The notes beneath the pieces were generated by a model. It searched no databases. It saw only the letters and a list, made by a program, of their open reading frames with translations, and was not told the DNA's origin. From the NCBI GenBank assembly GCA_907164885.2, contig OU015499.1, positions 147,965,118 through 148,029,117 on the forward strand: a stretch of DNA of 64,000 bases, read 5' to 3'. Each line of letters starts with the position of its first letter. Positions within the stretch are counted from its first letter, which is position 1. The stretch comes from Dolomedes plantarius (taxonomy: Eukaryota > Arthropoda > Arachnida > Araneae > Dolomedidae). The translations under genes were made by a program, and so were the position numbers. Below are positions 1 through 10,359 of this stretch, piece by piece.

Positions 1-632
1 CCGGACACGATGGTAAATACTAGGGTCGCGCTTAATTATGCAAACTTTGAATATTTAATAAAAGGATAATCTAAAAGCAAAACCGGTCATGCTCAAAGGT
101 ATACGATAAGTAATGACCGACGACTAGATGTGCAATGGCTTACAAAGTTCAACAATTAAATTAATTTCTTATATAATTCAAAACAGGAAAGTTCAAAAGC
201 CTGATAGCTCAATACACGTGAAAAAGACATCTATAACTACAATTAATCATATATATACAATTACTATATTTATAGAATCACAATTGATTCATAAAATACA
301 AAATTTACTTTCAAATATAAACAACAAACCAGATTTATAAACTAAACTTTAAATCTAAAAATAGCACCTTTACAAACAATATAAGCATAACTATTTAGCA
401 TATAAAACATGTTAAAAAATGTAAACTACCCATAAGCAATTTAAACAAAGACAATAAACTAATTGTATAAGCTCATATACAACATATAACTGCATTAGAC
501 ATTTGTATACAATTATAAACAACTTTGCTAACAATTATACATAGCAAGACTCTTTCAAATAACTATTATTTCCATGAACATCGAAACAAACACATTAAAC
601 TTGACACTATGACATTAAACTACGGAGAAATT
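1..632. other. AT-rich stretch, nothing recognised
   Basis: Low-complexity AT-rich sequence. The one 70-codon ORF (128-340) is Asn/Ile-rich with no recognisable motif and looks like chance. I see no RNA gene, terminal repeat or transposon end here. Confidence 0.5.
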
Positions 633-842
633 CTAAAGAAAATCTGACCCATCCGAAGGGCCAGGGGCCAGGCACAGGCCTAAGAACAAAAACCAAATTA
701 CTAATGGTAAACCAAACCTACTTAATGGTAAATATTTTACATAGTTATAAATAATAAATATAGGACAGGTTTCGTTATTCCCAACAATTCTAGGAATGTG
801 AGGTACCCTGAAAAGGGTAATGTTCATCTAATAGGTCATTCA

Positions 843-1273
843 TTACAATCGTAATGAATGTACAACAATAACAGTCCAAATAAAATTAGTTAGCCCCGGC
901 CCATTCAACACTGCTCGAGGAAGTTTGGAACGTTGATCTTTCCATCTGTTGCATACTTTCGGACAGTGTTCTGTAGTCTGTACAGCTAAGCATTCGCAAG
1001 AGTCAGGTTTTTCAAAACATCTTTTTTGATATGAGCCGAAATAACCGCGCTGAGTGATGGCCTGGTTAATAAAAAAATTTGAAGATAACTTTCGTGTTGA
1101 TATTTCAGGAAATATACTATAAACAGGTCTGCCACGGTCACTTCTATCCCACCTGTCTTGCCATACACTCAAGCCCCAATCTATGATTTTTGATTTAATA
1201 TGGGTCCTGGTATATTTAATTTCTTCATCGATCTGGTCTCTAGTAGTAGCAAGTTTGGCTGCCCTTTGTAATC
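843..1273 (-). pseudogene. LINE ORF2 C-terminal (post-RNase H) fragment
   Basis: Read on the minus strand, the open frame runs from about 1,273 to 843 without a stop. It carries the pattern typical of the C-terminus of arthropod non-LTR retrotransposon polyproteins: a helical stretch with 'THIKSKIIDWGLSVWQDRW', then 'GRPVYSIFPEIS', 'QAITQRGYFGSYQKR' and a Cys/His-rich tail ('DSCECLAV...TTEHCPKVC') resembling the C-terminal zinc-knuckle. The RT and endonuclease are absent, so this is a 5'-truncated copy, as is usual for LINE insertions. Sequence from 842 down to about 630 is probably its 3' tail. The 109-codon ORF begins at a TTG, so it is not a start-to-stop gene. An I- or Jockey-like clade is a guess. 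Confidence 0.65.
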
Positions 1274-1689
1274 CTTTTAAAAAAAGAATAAACTATCTCA
1301 AGTGATATGATCACAGTGAATTTATATTGATATTATCTTAGTGGAAGAAATACGCTAGGTAGGCAAAAAGGGAGTAGCAAACTCACGTTTTGCTACAGTT
1401 CAAGATTTTTTTAAAATTTTTAAATAAACATTTCAAAACATTTTAATTTTTTTCTATGCATTTTTAAATATTTTTTTACTTTTCTTCAGGCTTTTCTTTG
1501 TAGTTTATTTTCTTTAAAGAAAATAAATTCAACAAAGTTTTAATTGTAAAGAATTTACCCTCTTTTGAATGGCCTATCCTGATTTATTTTTCAGGTAAAT
1601 AAATTTTATGAGTGTTTAAATAGAGGTTAAGCATTAGAAGAAAACAAATTGACTGCTAAATATAACTGCAATCACAAGCTCACAAACAG
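1274..1689. other. AT-rich spacer
   Basis: Poly-T and poly-A rich, with no ORF or repeat that I recognise. Confidence 0.4.
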
Positions 1690-2000
1690 AGGGGGGTCAT
1701 CCAGTGGCTCAGTGGATAAGACTCTGAACATGGGGAGATGACTGAAGTGTAAGGTTCGGGCCAGCCATGCAGTTGATCTAGCAGTCAGGGATTTGGGCGT
1801 TTTTCTCCAGATGTAAGGGGAATATGCACTAGAACCCTTTAAAAAGTCTTTGGAACAGCTTCCCAATTGTTCCAGTTGTTTGCCAAGCTAATTTTTTTGT
1901 GCCAAGATTGGCACCATTGTTCTTACCCCAGCCCACCGCAGTCAAGTGAGTAGTGTTAGGGTTTGGGGGTAGAAATGCCCATAACCTTAAATGATAGATC
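1690..2000 (+). repeat. tRNA-derived SINE-like element
   Basis: A canonical pol III box A (TGGCTCAGTGG, 1,705-1,715) is followed 37 bases later by a degenerate box B (GGTTCGGGCC, 1,753-1,762). The spacing fits a tRNA-derived promoter, but I cannot fold a complete cloverleaf with an acceptor stem, so I call it a SINE head rather than a tRNA gene. The downstream body to about 2,000 is unique in this window. The right end is not defined. Confidence 0.5.
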
Positions 2001-2559
2001 ATGTAAAAGTAAGATAAAGTTTTAGCTTTCAGGTGCAGAGCCAATATGGCTAGCAGGGAAGGCAGACTATCACCTCAATAAATAAGAAAAGGTAGCTGAA
2101 AATTAACCCCAATAAAGCAACTCTCAAAGTGTGGTGTGCAAGCTTGAAGCGAGACATGAAAACATATGGCTGGTTTTAAATATAACTAAAGTTAATTCAT
2201 AAACACACAAAAAAGAATTGAATTCAATTAAAAAAACAATGCTATAAAAAATCATTCAAAAATAAGCACTTCTTGAAAACATAAAATAATGTAAAGAACC
2301 TCTCACAGGTTTACCAGTTCAAAAATAAAGTTCATTTCAGTAAACAGAGTTCTATAAAACAGAGTCCGGCTATTATAACAGAAGGGTTTTTCTTGAAAAA
2401 AACTTACTCAGAACATACACGTATTGTTGTCACCCATCATTCCCTGGATATTTAGTGTTAGGCAAATGAACCCTAATAACCATAGGGGAGTATCTAAACT
2501 TCAATTTATAAGATCTAGTTTACTTTATTCCTTTCCAACATTCATGCTATCATTTTAGA

Positions 2560-2935
2560 CTGACGTAGCACTTGTTACCTAAGAGATAATGGTGTCACAG
2601 CAACTTTGATGTCATACATCTGAGAAATGGGGTTTTTCATTTATTTTCCGCAAGGTTTATTATTTTTCCTTTCCAGTGTATTTTATGCAAATATATGTTA
2701 ATGTTATCTTACTTGCTTCTATAAATACCGCTTGAGTTAAAGCAAAGGTGCCCCTAGCAGCACACACAGTTGGACTCACGAGCTAGAGAGATTCGTGTGC
2801 AGGAAGTCTCTCTGTGAGATTATTTTGGTTATACAAATGTTCTAAGTTATTGTTTTTAATATTTTTAATGTTTATTGAAGTTCTGAATAAACTTAATATT
2901 TTTAACTTTTAAGTTTTGCTTATTCAAGAACATAC
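2560..2935 (+). promoter_or_regulatory. Possible solo LTR or orphan promoter
   Basis: The segment has the order expected of an LTR: a TATA box (CTATAAATACC, about 2,719), a transcribed leader, then an AATAAA signal (about 2,887) followed by a T-rich stretch. I found no matching second LTR, no target-site duplication and no coding sequence beside it, so an ordinary promoter plus polyadenylation signal, or chance, remains possible. Confidence 0.2.
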
Positions 2936-4202
2936 CCCATGCCAGACAACTGCAGACTCTGTTATATTGCCACTCTCCATGACATTTAGCTGAGGGTTGC
3001 ATTGCTCTCAAGATTACTAGACTCCTCGTTGAGGCAAACAATCACATCACAACCTGAAAAAAAAAATACAGAGAGTTAAAATTATACATGTGACCAAGAT
3101 CAAGGAAAATAATTTGTAATAAATATCACAGTTAATACATAATGGGCTTCGGGTTTACACTTAAAAAGTTGTGTAAAATATTACAGTTAAAGGAAAAATA
3201 AAAACAGTATGGCCAAAGTTAGTGATCAGACCCAAGTACTTCAGTTTACTTTACATGAATTTAATGAAAATCAATATCCTCCAATTCAGACCAAATTCAA
3301 GACCAACCGATTCATTTCAAAATCCATGAACATTATTTCACAATTTTCTCAGGGGAGGGGAGGGGGGATTTACTTCAGTGTGTTAACACTCATTTTCTTA
3401 TTCCATTGCATATTTTATATGCATAACAACCTAAACAAGTTTATTGCATACATACATAGTTGCATATAAATTCAGATATCATCTTAACTTTAAATAAAAT
3501 TAATATTTTGTTAATATATATATAAATATATATCAAAATATTAAGGAAAATTTGGTGCACAAAGGGGGAAAAATGACTTACTAAATTATATTGGAAAAAA
3601 CAACAATATTAGTTTTATTTTCTGACCTTAAAAAATCATATTTTATCTTATGTTAAATATTACGGTACTGTTGCCTGGTAACAGGGGCATAGGAAGAATT
3701 TTTTTCGGGAGGTATAATAATTTTATACTGCAACCTTTTGAACAGCTTGTAAATGCTACACCTTCCTAAAAAATTTTTATTTAAAGCTTTAAACCTAAAA
3801 CTTTAAACTAAGAAATTAATAATTTAGTTATATTATTCAAATTATATGCAAAGAAATGAACAAATTAAAATTTCCATAATTTGAAATATATAAGATATTG
3901 GGAATTTAGACTACAGTCTGCTATGGATTTAGACAGTGTCAAAACCATGAATGTAAAACAAAATCAACCAATATTCTTATAATAATAATAATAAGTGCAG
4001 TAATCTAAACAGTCCTATACTAAAAAATAAGTGCTTAGAGGATGAGGGATTAAGCAATTGAAAATTAATTTTAAAACAAATGTTTGTATTTATATTATAT
4101 GTTATACAAGTAATAAATATGACATTTACCAGTAGTTGCATTCCTAGAAATTTCTAGATGCTCTAATCCAATGTTACACTGGATTATTGGTGTGGTGCTG
4201 TC
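2936..4202. other. AT-rich spacer, no gene seen
   Basis: Contains short AT microsatellite (about 3,515-3,535) and a (TAA)n run (about 3,978-3,993). The 86-codon ORF at 3,209-3,469 has no recognisable domain and is not supported. Confidence 0.4.
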
Positions 4203-4433
4203 TCAGAATACTGGGACTTTGACAAATTCCTCAAAATATATAAAATTATGCCGAAATGCAGCATTCCTCTTCTGAAATTTATCCTTTGTACTTTTATACA
4301 CTGTCTTCAGCACCTTGGTTTTACATTTGATCTGCGAGACAGATTTTGTGAAACCTTTCCTCGCCAGATCATCTGATATTTTTTTGTAAACTTCACACTC
4401 TGACAGTGCAATCAAATTTTCTATTTTGTTCAT
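4203..4433 (-). pseudogene. Myb/SANT-like DNA-binding domain fragment
   Basis: The 76-codon minus-strand ORF reads as the second and third helices of a Myb/SANT-like domain of the kind found in Harbinger-associated and MSANTD proteins: 'VYKKISDDLARKGFTKS', then 'QIKCKTKVLKTVYKSTKD' and an aromatic 'FIYFEEF' end. The first helix with its conserved Trp is missing, and no partner transposase is visible nearby. It is therefore either an exon fragment or a decayed Harbinger accessory gene. Confidence 0.45.
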
Positions 4434-4850
4434 TTTCTACATACATTTCTACTAGATGAGTCACTTCAAACTCCCTCCAGCGATCATTTGGCTGAGTTTT
4501 TATGGGTTCGCTCATGTTCGAATCTGCCATGTTCATTTATTACTAGCTTCCTACTTTGCAATGTATCATGGGTAATTACCGGGTTTAATCCTAGTTCGGA
4601 GCAGGAGAAATATTCCACCCTGTATTTTTCCCTATCATAAGGAAGAGGAGTCAAAAAGCAAGAAACAATGCTTCTTTGACCTAGGATATTGGCACATGTA
4701 AACTGCACTGAAGGGTTCCATGTTCTTTCCAGATGAAATTACGTCGAGAACCACAGTCCAGGCTAAATGGCAACTGATCTGTGAGGATCCCACTGAAGCC
4801 TGATACAAGGTTGATATTGTCTGCACAATGCTAAACAACCGAACAAGCAT

Positions 4851-5285
4851 GTGTCTGACATAAGGTCCCTGTCTGGCAAGATGTATAGTGAAGAGATCTT
4901 ACGGCCCTATATTGAACTTTTCAGTGCTGCAGTTAGACCTCAATTAATTTTAGTGGACAACAATGCTTGTCTACATAAGGCTCACCTAATCGATGATTAT
5001 CTTGAAATTGAGGATATTCGCCAGATAGACAGACCAGCCAGATATCCAGACCTAAACCCTATTAAATATGTCTAGGACACTCTTGGGAGGGCAATTGCAG
5101 CTCACCATCCTCCTTCGAGTATCATCTAGGAGCTCAAACTACATTTGCTGCAGGAGTGAAACCAATTGCCACAGGGATTTATCAGTCTGCTCTATTTGCA
5201 GTATAACAATGTGCTGTGAGAGCTGTATGAATGCGATAGGTGTCCATACCCCATATTTGAGTCACTATGCATTCCATCTTGCAGG
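4851..5285 (+). pseudogene. Tc1-like transposase relic, catalytic residues lost
   Basis: The frame shows the middle and C-terminal part of a Tc1-like DDE transposase: 'LILVDNNACLHKAHLIDDY', 'PARYPDLNPIKYV', then in the same frame beyond stops 'DTLGRAIAAHHPPSSII' and 'VHTPYLSHYAFHL'. By alignment to Tc1 proteins the second catalytic Asp (normally DDN) is Asn, and the final Glu (normally PIE) is Lys. Three in-frame stops sit where Tc1 proteins have Trp, so TGG has become TAG or TGA. The N-terminal half is not recognisable upstream and no terminal repeats were found. It is dead. Confidence 0.75.
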
Positions 5286-5299
5286 GTAGATTTTGGACA

Positions 5300-6010
5300 T
5301 TAAAATGCAGATGAGCCTAAATGACGATCGTGAAAGTGTACCATGACTGTTTTATGGTATAATTTTTTTTTCTCTTATGGAACTATCTATCGATACCAAT
5401 TTTCATTGAAATCAGCCCATTAATTTTCCAGAAATGCAATAAAATGTGAGAATTCTCTTAACATTAAACACCACTATATAAGTTAACTTTGAACATAAAA
5501 ATATTCAAGTGTTCATACTATATTATTGTTTTATTTTAATACAATATACACATAGATTTAGAAGTTGAAAAAAAAACTCCCCAGTTTTTTTCTGTTTAAA
5601 CTAATAAGATTATATACTGGTAAAATCTTCATCTTGTTAAGTTGTAAATAAATTTTACTAGATATTTTACTACATTATGTACTAAAATATTTTTCTCTAA
5701 TTTCATTTTAAAACAAAGTCAAATATTTAAAGAAAATCACAAAGAAAAGCAATTTTTTATTTATGGACCTGTATAGATCCCAGTCAGTTTACCATTTGCT
5801 ATGCAAAAGATTACTAATATGCTAAAGAGTAACATTTCTATTCCTTAGATTTATTGTCTAAGTTTAGAAAAGTTTAAATACTTGTATTTTCAACACACTT
5901 TGAATATTCAGTAGGAAATTTTCCCTTCATTTTCAATAAATCAACCACTTTTGCATAATTCTTGAAGCTGTATTAATGTGTATTTATTATAAAGGCTGTC
6001 ACTTCATTTG
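5300..6010. other. AT-rich spacer
   Basis: No feature recognised. It lies between the Tc1 relic and the 3' end of the zinc-finger gene. Confidence 0.4.
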
Positions 6011-6011
6011 C

Positions 6012-6017
6012 TTTATT
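6012..6017 (-). promoter_or_regulatory. Polyadenylation signal for the zinc-finger gene
   Basis: AATAAA on the minus strand, about 235 bases after the stop codon of the zinc-finger ORF. It is the first such hexamer I noticed downstream. Confidence 0.4.
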
Positions 6018-6039
6018 CACAAATAGAATTTAATCCTTA

Positions 6040-6251
6040 TTTACATGTGGAATTTCTGCAGAGGAAATATTTTCTCCCATTCAATGCCAGAGAAAAGATT
6101 GTGCTGTATGGATACAGAGGTGCATTTCTTAATTCCCCAGCTCAGAAAATTTTTCCTCAGAGACAGTGCAGGGGAAAAGTTTCTCTCCTGTATGGGTACA
6201 GAGATGTCCTTTTAAATTACCAAGGATAGGGAATCTTTTCTCACAGACAGT
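6040..6251 (-). pseudogene. Relic C2H2 fingers beyond the zinc-finger stop codon
   Basis: Directly after the TGA at 6,252-6,254 the same frame continues as 'TVCEKRFPILGNLKGHL', then the linker 'HTGEKL', then 'FPCTVSEEKFSELGN' before a TAA at 6,129-6,131. Similar finger-like sequence, out of frame, can be followed to about 6,050. In the second relic finger one Cys has become Ser. These are decayed continuations of the finger array, now probably 3' UTR. Confidence 0.8.
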
Positions 6252-7778
6252 TCAGGCAATAGGTTTCTCTCCTGTATGGGTACGGAGATGTCTTTTTAAA
6301 TGCCTTAGCTCAGAAAACCTTTTCTCACATACATCGCAGGCAAAAGGTTTCTCTCCTGTATGGCGATGCAGATGTCTTTTTAAAATCCTTATCTCAGAAA
6401 ACCTTTCCTCACATACATCACAGGCAAAAGGTTTCTCTCCTGTATGGGTACGCAGATGTACTGTTAAATCACTTTGACGAAAATATCTTTTCTCACATAC
6501 ATCACAGGCAAAAGGTTTTTCTCCTGTATGCAGACGGAGATGATTTTTTAAAACACTTAGCTGAGAAAATCCTTTTTCACATACATCACAGGCAAAAGGT
6601 TTCTCTCCTGTGTGTGTGCGGAGATGTGCAATTAAAGTACCCTGGTCAGAAAATCTTTTAACACACACAGAGCACTCAAAAGGTTTCTCTCCTGTGTGTG
6701 TGCGGAGATGTGTGTTTAAACCACTCTGTTGAGAAAATCTTTTTAGACATACAGTACAGGCGAAAGGTTTCTCTCCTGTATGGGTACGCAGATGTCTTTT
6801 TAAATTATTTAGCTCATAAAACCTTTTCTCACATACATCGCAGGCAAAAGGTTTCTCTCCTGTATGCCTACGGAGATGAATTTTTAAAAGCTGTTTTCTA
6901 TAAAAAATTTTCTTGCATTCAGTGCAGACAAAAAGTTTCTCTTCTGTATGCAAACGGAGATGATCTTTTAAAAGCTGTATTGTAGAAAAAATTTTCTTAC
7001 ATTCAGTGCAGGCAAAAGGTTTTTCTCCTGTATGGATACGCATATGACTTTTTAAATCACTTAGATGAGAAAATACTTTTCTACATACAATGCAGGCAAA
7101 GGGTTTTTCTCCTGTGTGTCTGCGGAGATGTACATTTAATTTACTCTGTTCAGAAAATCTTCTATCACACACAGAGCAGTCAAAAGGCTTCTCTCCTGTG
7201 TGTGTGCGGAGATGTCTCTTTAAATCACTCTGATAAGAAAATCTCTTCTCACATACAGTGCAGGTAAAAGGTTTTTCTCCTGTATGGATACGCATATGAC
7301 TTTTTAAATCACTTAGATGAGAAAATACTTTTCTACATACAATGCAGGCAAAGGGTTTTTCTCCTGTGTGTCTGCGGAGATGTACATTTAATTTACTCTG
7401 TTCAGAAAATCTTCTATCACACACAGAGCAGTCAAAAGGTTTCTCTCCTGTGTGTGTGCGGAGATGTCTCTTTAAATCACTCTGATAAGAAAATCTCTTC
7501 TCACATACAGTGCAGGTAAAAGGTTTCCCTCCTGCATGCATACGGAGATGAGCATTTAAATTACGCTTTCCAGAAAATGTTTCCTCACAGTCAGTGCAGG
7601 CGAAAGGCTTGTCTCCTGTATGGCAATGGAGATGTTTTTTTAAAGTTGTCTGTTCAGAGAATTTTTTCCCGCATGGAGTGCATTTATATTCAGCTTCAGT
7701 AAGATTCGACTTGCAGGAATGGCTTTCATTTGAAGGTCCTTCAACACTGAAAATATATGACATTTGCTCAACTGCCAT
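6252..7778 (-). CDS. C2H2 zinc-finger protein, 17 fingers
   Basis: A single-exon frame of 508 residues, probably a nuclear DNA-binding transcription regulator. Residues 1-30 are acidic/Ser-rich with no recognised effector domain. From residue 31 there are 17 C2H2 fingers on an exact 28-residue period (CX2C-X12-HX3H), joined by TGEKP linkers; the early ones deviate (TGDKP, AGGKP, TEEKL). Fingers 3-5 (residues 87-170) and 6-8 (171-254) are identical in protein. The start is ATG in a good context (A at -3, G at +4), and I see no splice acceptor just upstream. The frame ends two residues after the last linker, at a TGA where the next finger's first Cys is expected. The sequence is free of internal stops over 1.5 kb, which argues that it is functional or only recently released. 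Recently duplicated finger blocks are typical of lineage-specific zinc-finger families. The target is unknown. Confidence 0.9.
   Translation of the reverse strand: MAVEQMSYIFSVEGPSNESHSCKSNLTEAEYKCTPCGKKFSEQTTLKKHLHCHTGDKPFACTDCEETFSGKRNLNAHLRMHAGGKPFTCTVCEKRFSYQSDLKRHLRTHTGEKPFDCSVCDRRFSEQSKLNVHLRRHTGEKPFACIVCRKVFSHLSDLKSHMRIHTGEKPFTCTVCEKRFSYQSDLKRHLRTHTGEKPFDCSVCDRRFSEQSKLNVHLRRHTGEKPFACIVCRKVFSHLSDLKSHMRIHTGEKPFACTECKKIFSTIQLLKDHLRLHTEEKLFVCTECKKIFYRKQLLKIHLRRHTGEKPFACDVCEKRFYELNNLKRHLRTHTGEKPFACTVCLKRFSQQSGLNTHLRTHTGEKPFECSVCVKRFSDQGTLIAHLRTHTGEKPFACDVCEKGFSQLSVLKNHLRLHTGEKPFACDVCEKRYFRQSDLTVHLRTHTGEKPFACDVCEERFSEIRILKRHLHRHTGEKPFACDVCEKRFSELRHLKRHLRTHTGEKPIA
7017..7520 (-). repeat. 252-bp tandem duplication of three zinc fingers
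   Basis: Bases 7,017-7,268 and 7,269-7,520 are direct neighbours with equal length (84 codons, three fingers). By eye they differ at one base only (C at 7,188, T at 7,440), and that change is synonymous. Confidence 0.9.
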
Positions 7779-7815
7779 GCTGATGTTTCTTTACACAATG
7801 ACCCAAACTTTGTAA

Positions 7816-8538
7816 CTGCCGGTAATACGTTTTACTTCTTAATTCCTCAATTCCGTAAACATTTTAGTTCTGCACTTAATGATCTGTATAGAGAGGAGAA
7901 ATAAATTTAAAGAGATGTACTATTACTATACTATCATATTATGAATCACACTCAAAAGTCTAAATTTATAATGCCTAGATAGTTTTCGAAAACCTTGGTT
8001 ACGCTGTGCATCTCTCACTTTAAATTAACAGCAAATTATAGAAGTTTGTCAGTGCTAGAAAGTGAGATATGTATAAACTAAAATATTACACATTATGTTT
8101 TGCATAATTTAAATTATTGAGTTTTTAAAGTTATTGCTATTGGGACTTGAGATTCCTTAGCCACTCATTCTTTTGTCATGCTAGAATAGAAGGATGCATA
8201 GAGATTTCATACGTTTTCCCCTGTAAAGATAGCCACTGAAGAATAATGTATACAGAATATTACTATTATCTTTCCTTTATATTTATTTTACTTGTCTAAA
8301 ATTCAAAATTATTTCATTAATAATTAATAAAGCTTTATGCTTCAAGAAATTTGTAATATCGACATCTGAGAATAAAGCTTTGTTACCATTAGATTAAAAA
8401 GTTCATAAATCTAATAAAATATATAAAACTATTACAGGAAATAACAAAGTATATTTTGCTTATGGGTGTGTTTTTAGGTATATTTATTTGGACTGTAGTT
8501 TGGCAGTTACAGATATTTTTGACCTAAACTGCAAGTAG
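7816..8538. other. Upstream of the zinc-finger gene; AT-rich
   Basis: This is the 5' side of the minus-strand zinc-finger gene. No clear TATA box, CpG island or transposon end was recognised. Confidence 0.35.
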
Positions 8539-8745
8539 GTGGTAACTTGGAGTGAACTGCTATCTGTCCCTATCACTCAGGACCTCCCAAAACATATTTC
8601 TATTGTAAATTTTAGAATATTGACATGTTATGACTTTTTACATGGACACCTACATTGCATCCGCATTGCATCTTCTCCTGACAGCTCCCTTTGTGCTCCT
8701 GGAGAACTCATGGATTTCAAACACATTTTACCCGGTTCTTTTTAG
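8539..8745 (+). pseudogene. LINE C-terminal relic 1
   Basis: The translated stretch 'DLPKHISIVNFRILTCYDF', 'HGHLHCIRIASSPDSSLCA' and 'ELMDFKHIL' matches the pattern that closes many arthropod non-LTR retrotransposon ORF2 proteins: a Pro-Arg/Lys basic start, 'FR..TGHD.L..HL..IGI..SP.C.LC', then 'MD..HL'. The normal Gly of TGHD is Cys, and no RT lies upstream, so this is a fragment. The ORF begins at a non-ATG codon. Confidence 0.5.
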
Positions 8746-9267
8746 TCACAAGTTTTAATAAAGCTCTACTGGGCTTCCCGGAGAGGATTACGGTGATTGG
8801 ACTTTCCCTAAAGTAGAAAAGATATTTTTCACCACACTGTTCATACTTTAATCTAAATTTTGTAAATATAATTCATTAGGATATCAGTGATATAAGTAAG
8901 TCATAATTATTTCCTTTATTCTACTATATAATAGTGCTTTTATGTGATTTTCAAAATAATCTGAATCAAATACTTCACAACAATTATCTTTGGACCTCTT
9001 GTAGTCCATGAGATATATGCCAGAAATACATAGCTGATAAGGTATATTCAACACCAACACCTTTTAAATGTTATATATTATGAGGTTATATACTCATAAT
9101 AAAAATTCCAGACATAATAAATCTACACAGCTATCCTGCAATGATTCTTAAAAAATTGTGAAAAGAATTCAAATTTTTATATTTAGAATTATTAATTTAG
9201 ACTTGCTTACAAAATTATTGCCTCTACAGACTCTATTGGGTTTTTTATATGACAAAATTTAATACTG

Positions 9268-9400
9268 TTGAAGAATCCTATTCCAATGGATCTGCCTCGA
9301 CATATTTTCACTGCCAATTTTCAAATCACCACTTCACATGACTTTTTATTTTGCCACCTTTACCACATTGGTTTTGTAAACTGTCCTGACTGTCTAAATA
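9268..9400 (+). pseudogene. LINE C-terminal relic 2
   Basis: The same motif as relic 1, about 700 bases away and on the same strand: 'MDLPRHIFTANFQITTSHDF', 'CHLYHIGFVNCPDCL'. It is shorter and loses the pattern after the CPDC. Two separate insertions or a local duplication would both explain it. Confidence 0.5.
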
Positions 9401-9459
9401 AAACATTCCAAATGAATGTTGGATATAACTTGAGAGCAACCAGTGACATACTGATTTGA

Positions 9460-10345
9460 CTTATCATAACTATCATAGCAAAGAAACACAATTTCACAGC
9501 CATAGAAAAAAAAATACATACATAACCTTCGATAGAAAAATCATTATGGTTCATACCTCTTTAATTACATTTTTTACCAAAAGACTTGGTTAATCAATTA
9601 TTGTATTAAGAGTAAAAAGAAATAAGGAAGCTAAGACAAATTTTCATCAGACTAAAAAGTTATTTCTCATTGCTGTAACAAGTTGCCACATTGTGCACTT
9701 AATACCAGAAGCTGAAAATAAAAGTTCCTCCACAGAGATTCTCTTGGGAGAAAAAGTCTGTAAATTTTGAAAGTTTATCAAAAACTACTCTAAATGATTC
9801 AGTAACATCCGATATTTAAGATAATATCCATGAGAAATAAACAGGATATGTGACGTGACAGCCCTTTTCAACTGGGACATTTCATGAATATGTCGACATC
9901 AGATGAAACAATTTTAAATGCTTTTTTCTGCAAGTGTTATATATCATTTTTAGAAATAACTGAATTTTTGTAATTTAATAAGAATAATACCCTTTCTCAC
10001 AGGAAACATGCCTTAAAATACAATAGAAAATACTCTTTTTGCATTGACAATTATTGATATAAAAACCAACTTTTTTGCACACTCATTTTAGGGCTTATTT
10101 TATGTTTAAAAAGCCTAACAATTATTTATTTATGATCTCTCATCCTTTTTTTTATAAATGCACCATCAAAATCTTTGCTATTTATTTATTTTTTTATTTG
10201 AGGGAGAAATTAATTATATGATATGAAAGTGTCATTCCGTTACCAAAAAACAAATATTTTTTGGGGTGATTATTTAAATTTTATTTATTTAAACTTTAAT
10301 TTATGTTTTAAAATCATGTTTTAAGTCTAAAATAATATGATAAGT
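9460..10345. other. AT-rich spacer
   Basis: Nothing recognised beyond homopolymer runs. Confidence 0.4.
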
Positions 10346-10359
10346 TTGTATCTTTAATA

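Noticed and set aside
3209..3469. 86-codon ORF with an ATG
   Set aside because: No domain, AT-rich low complexity, no supporting context.
6008..6985. Plus-strand ORFs over the zinc-finger gene
   Set aside because: They are antisense shadows with periodic residues caused by the 84-base finger repeat.
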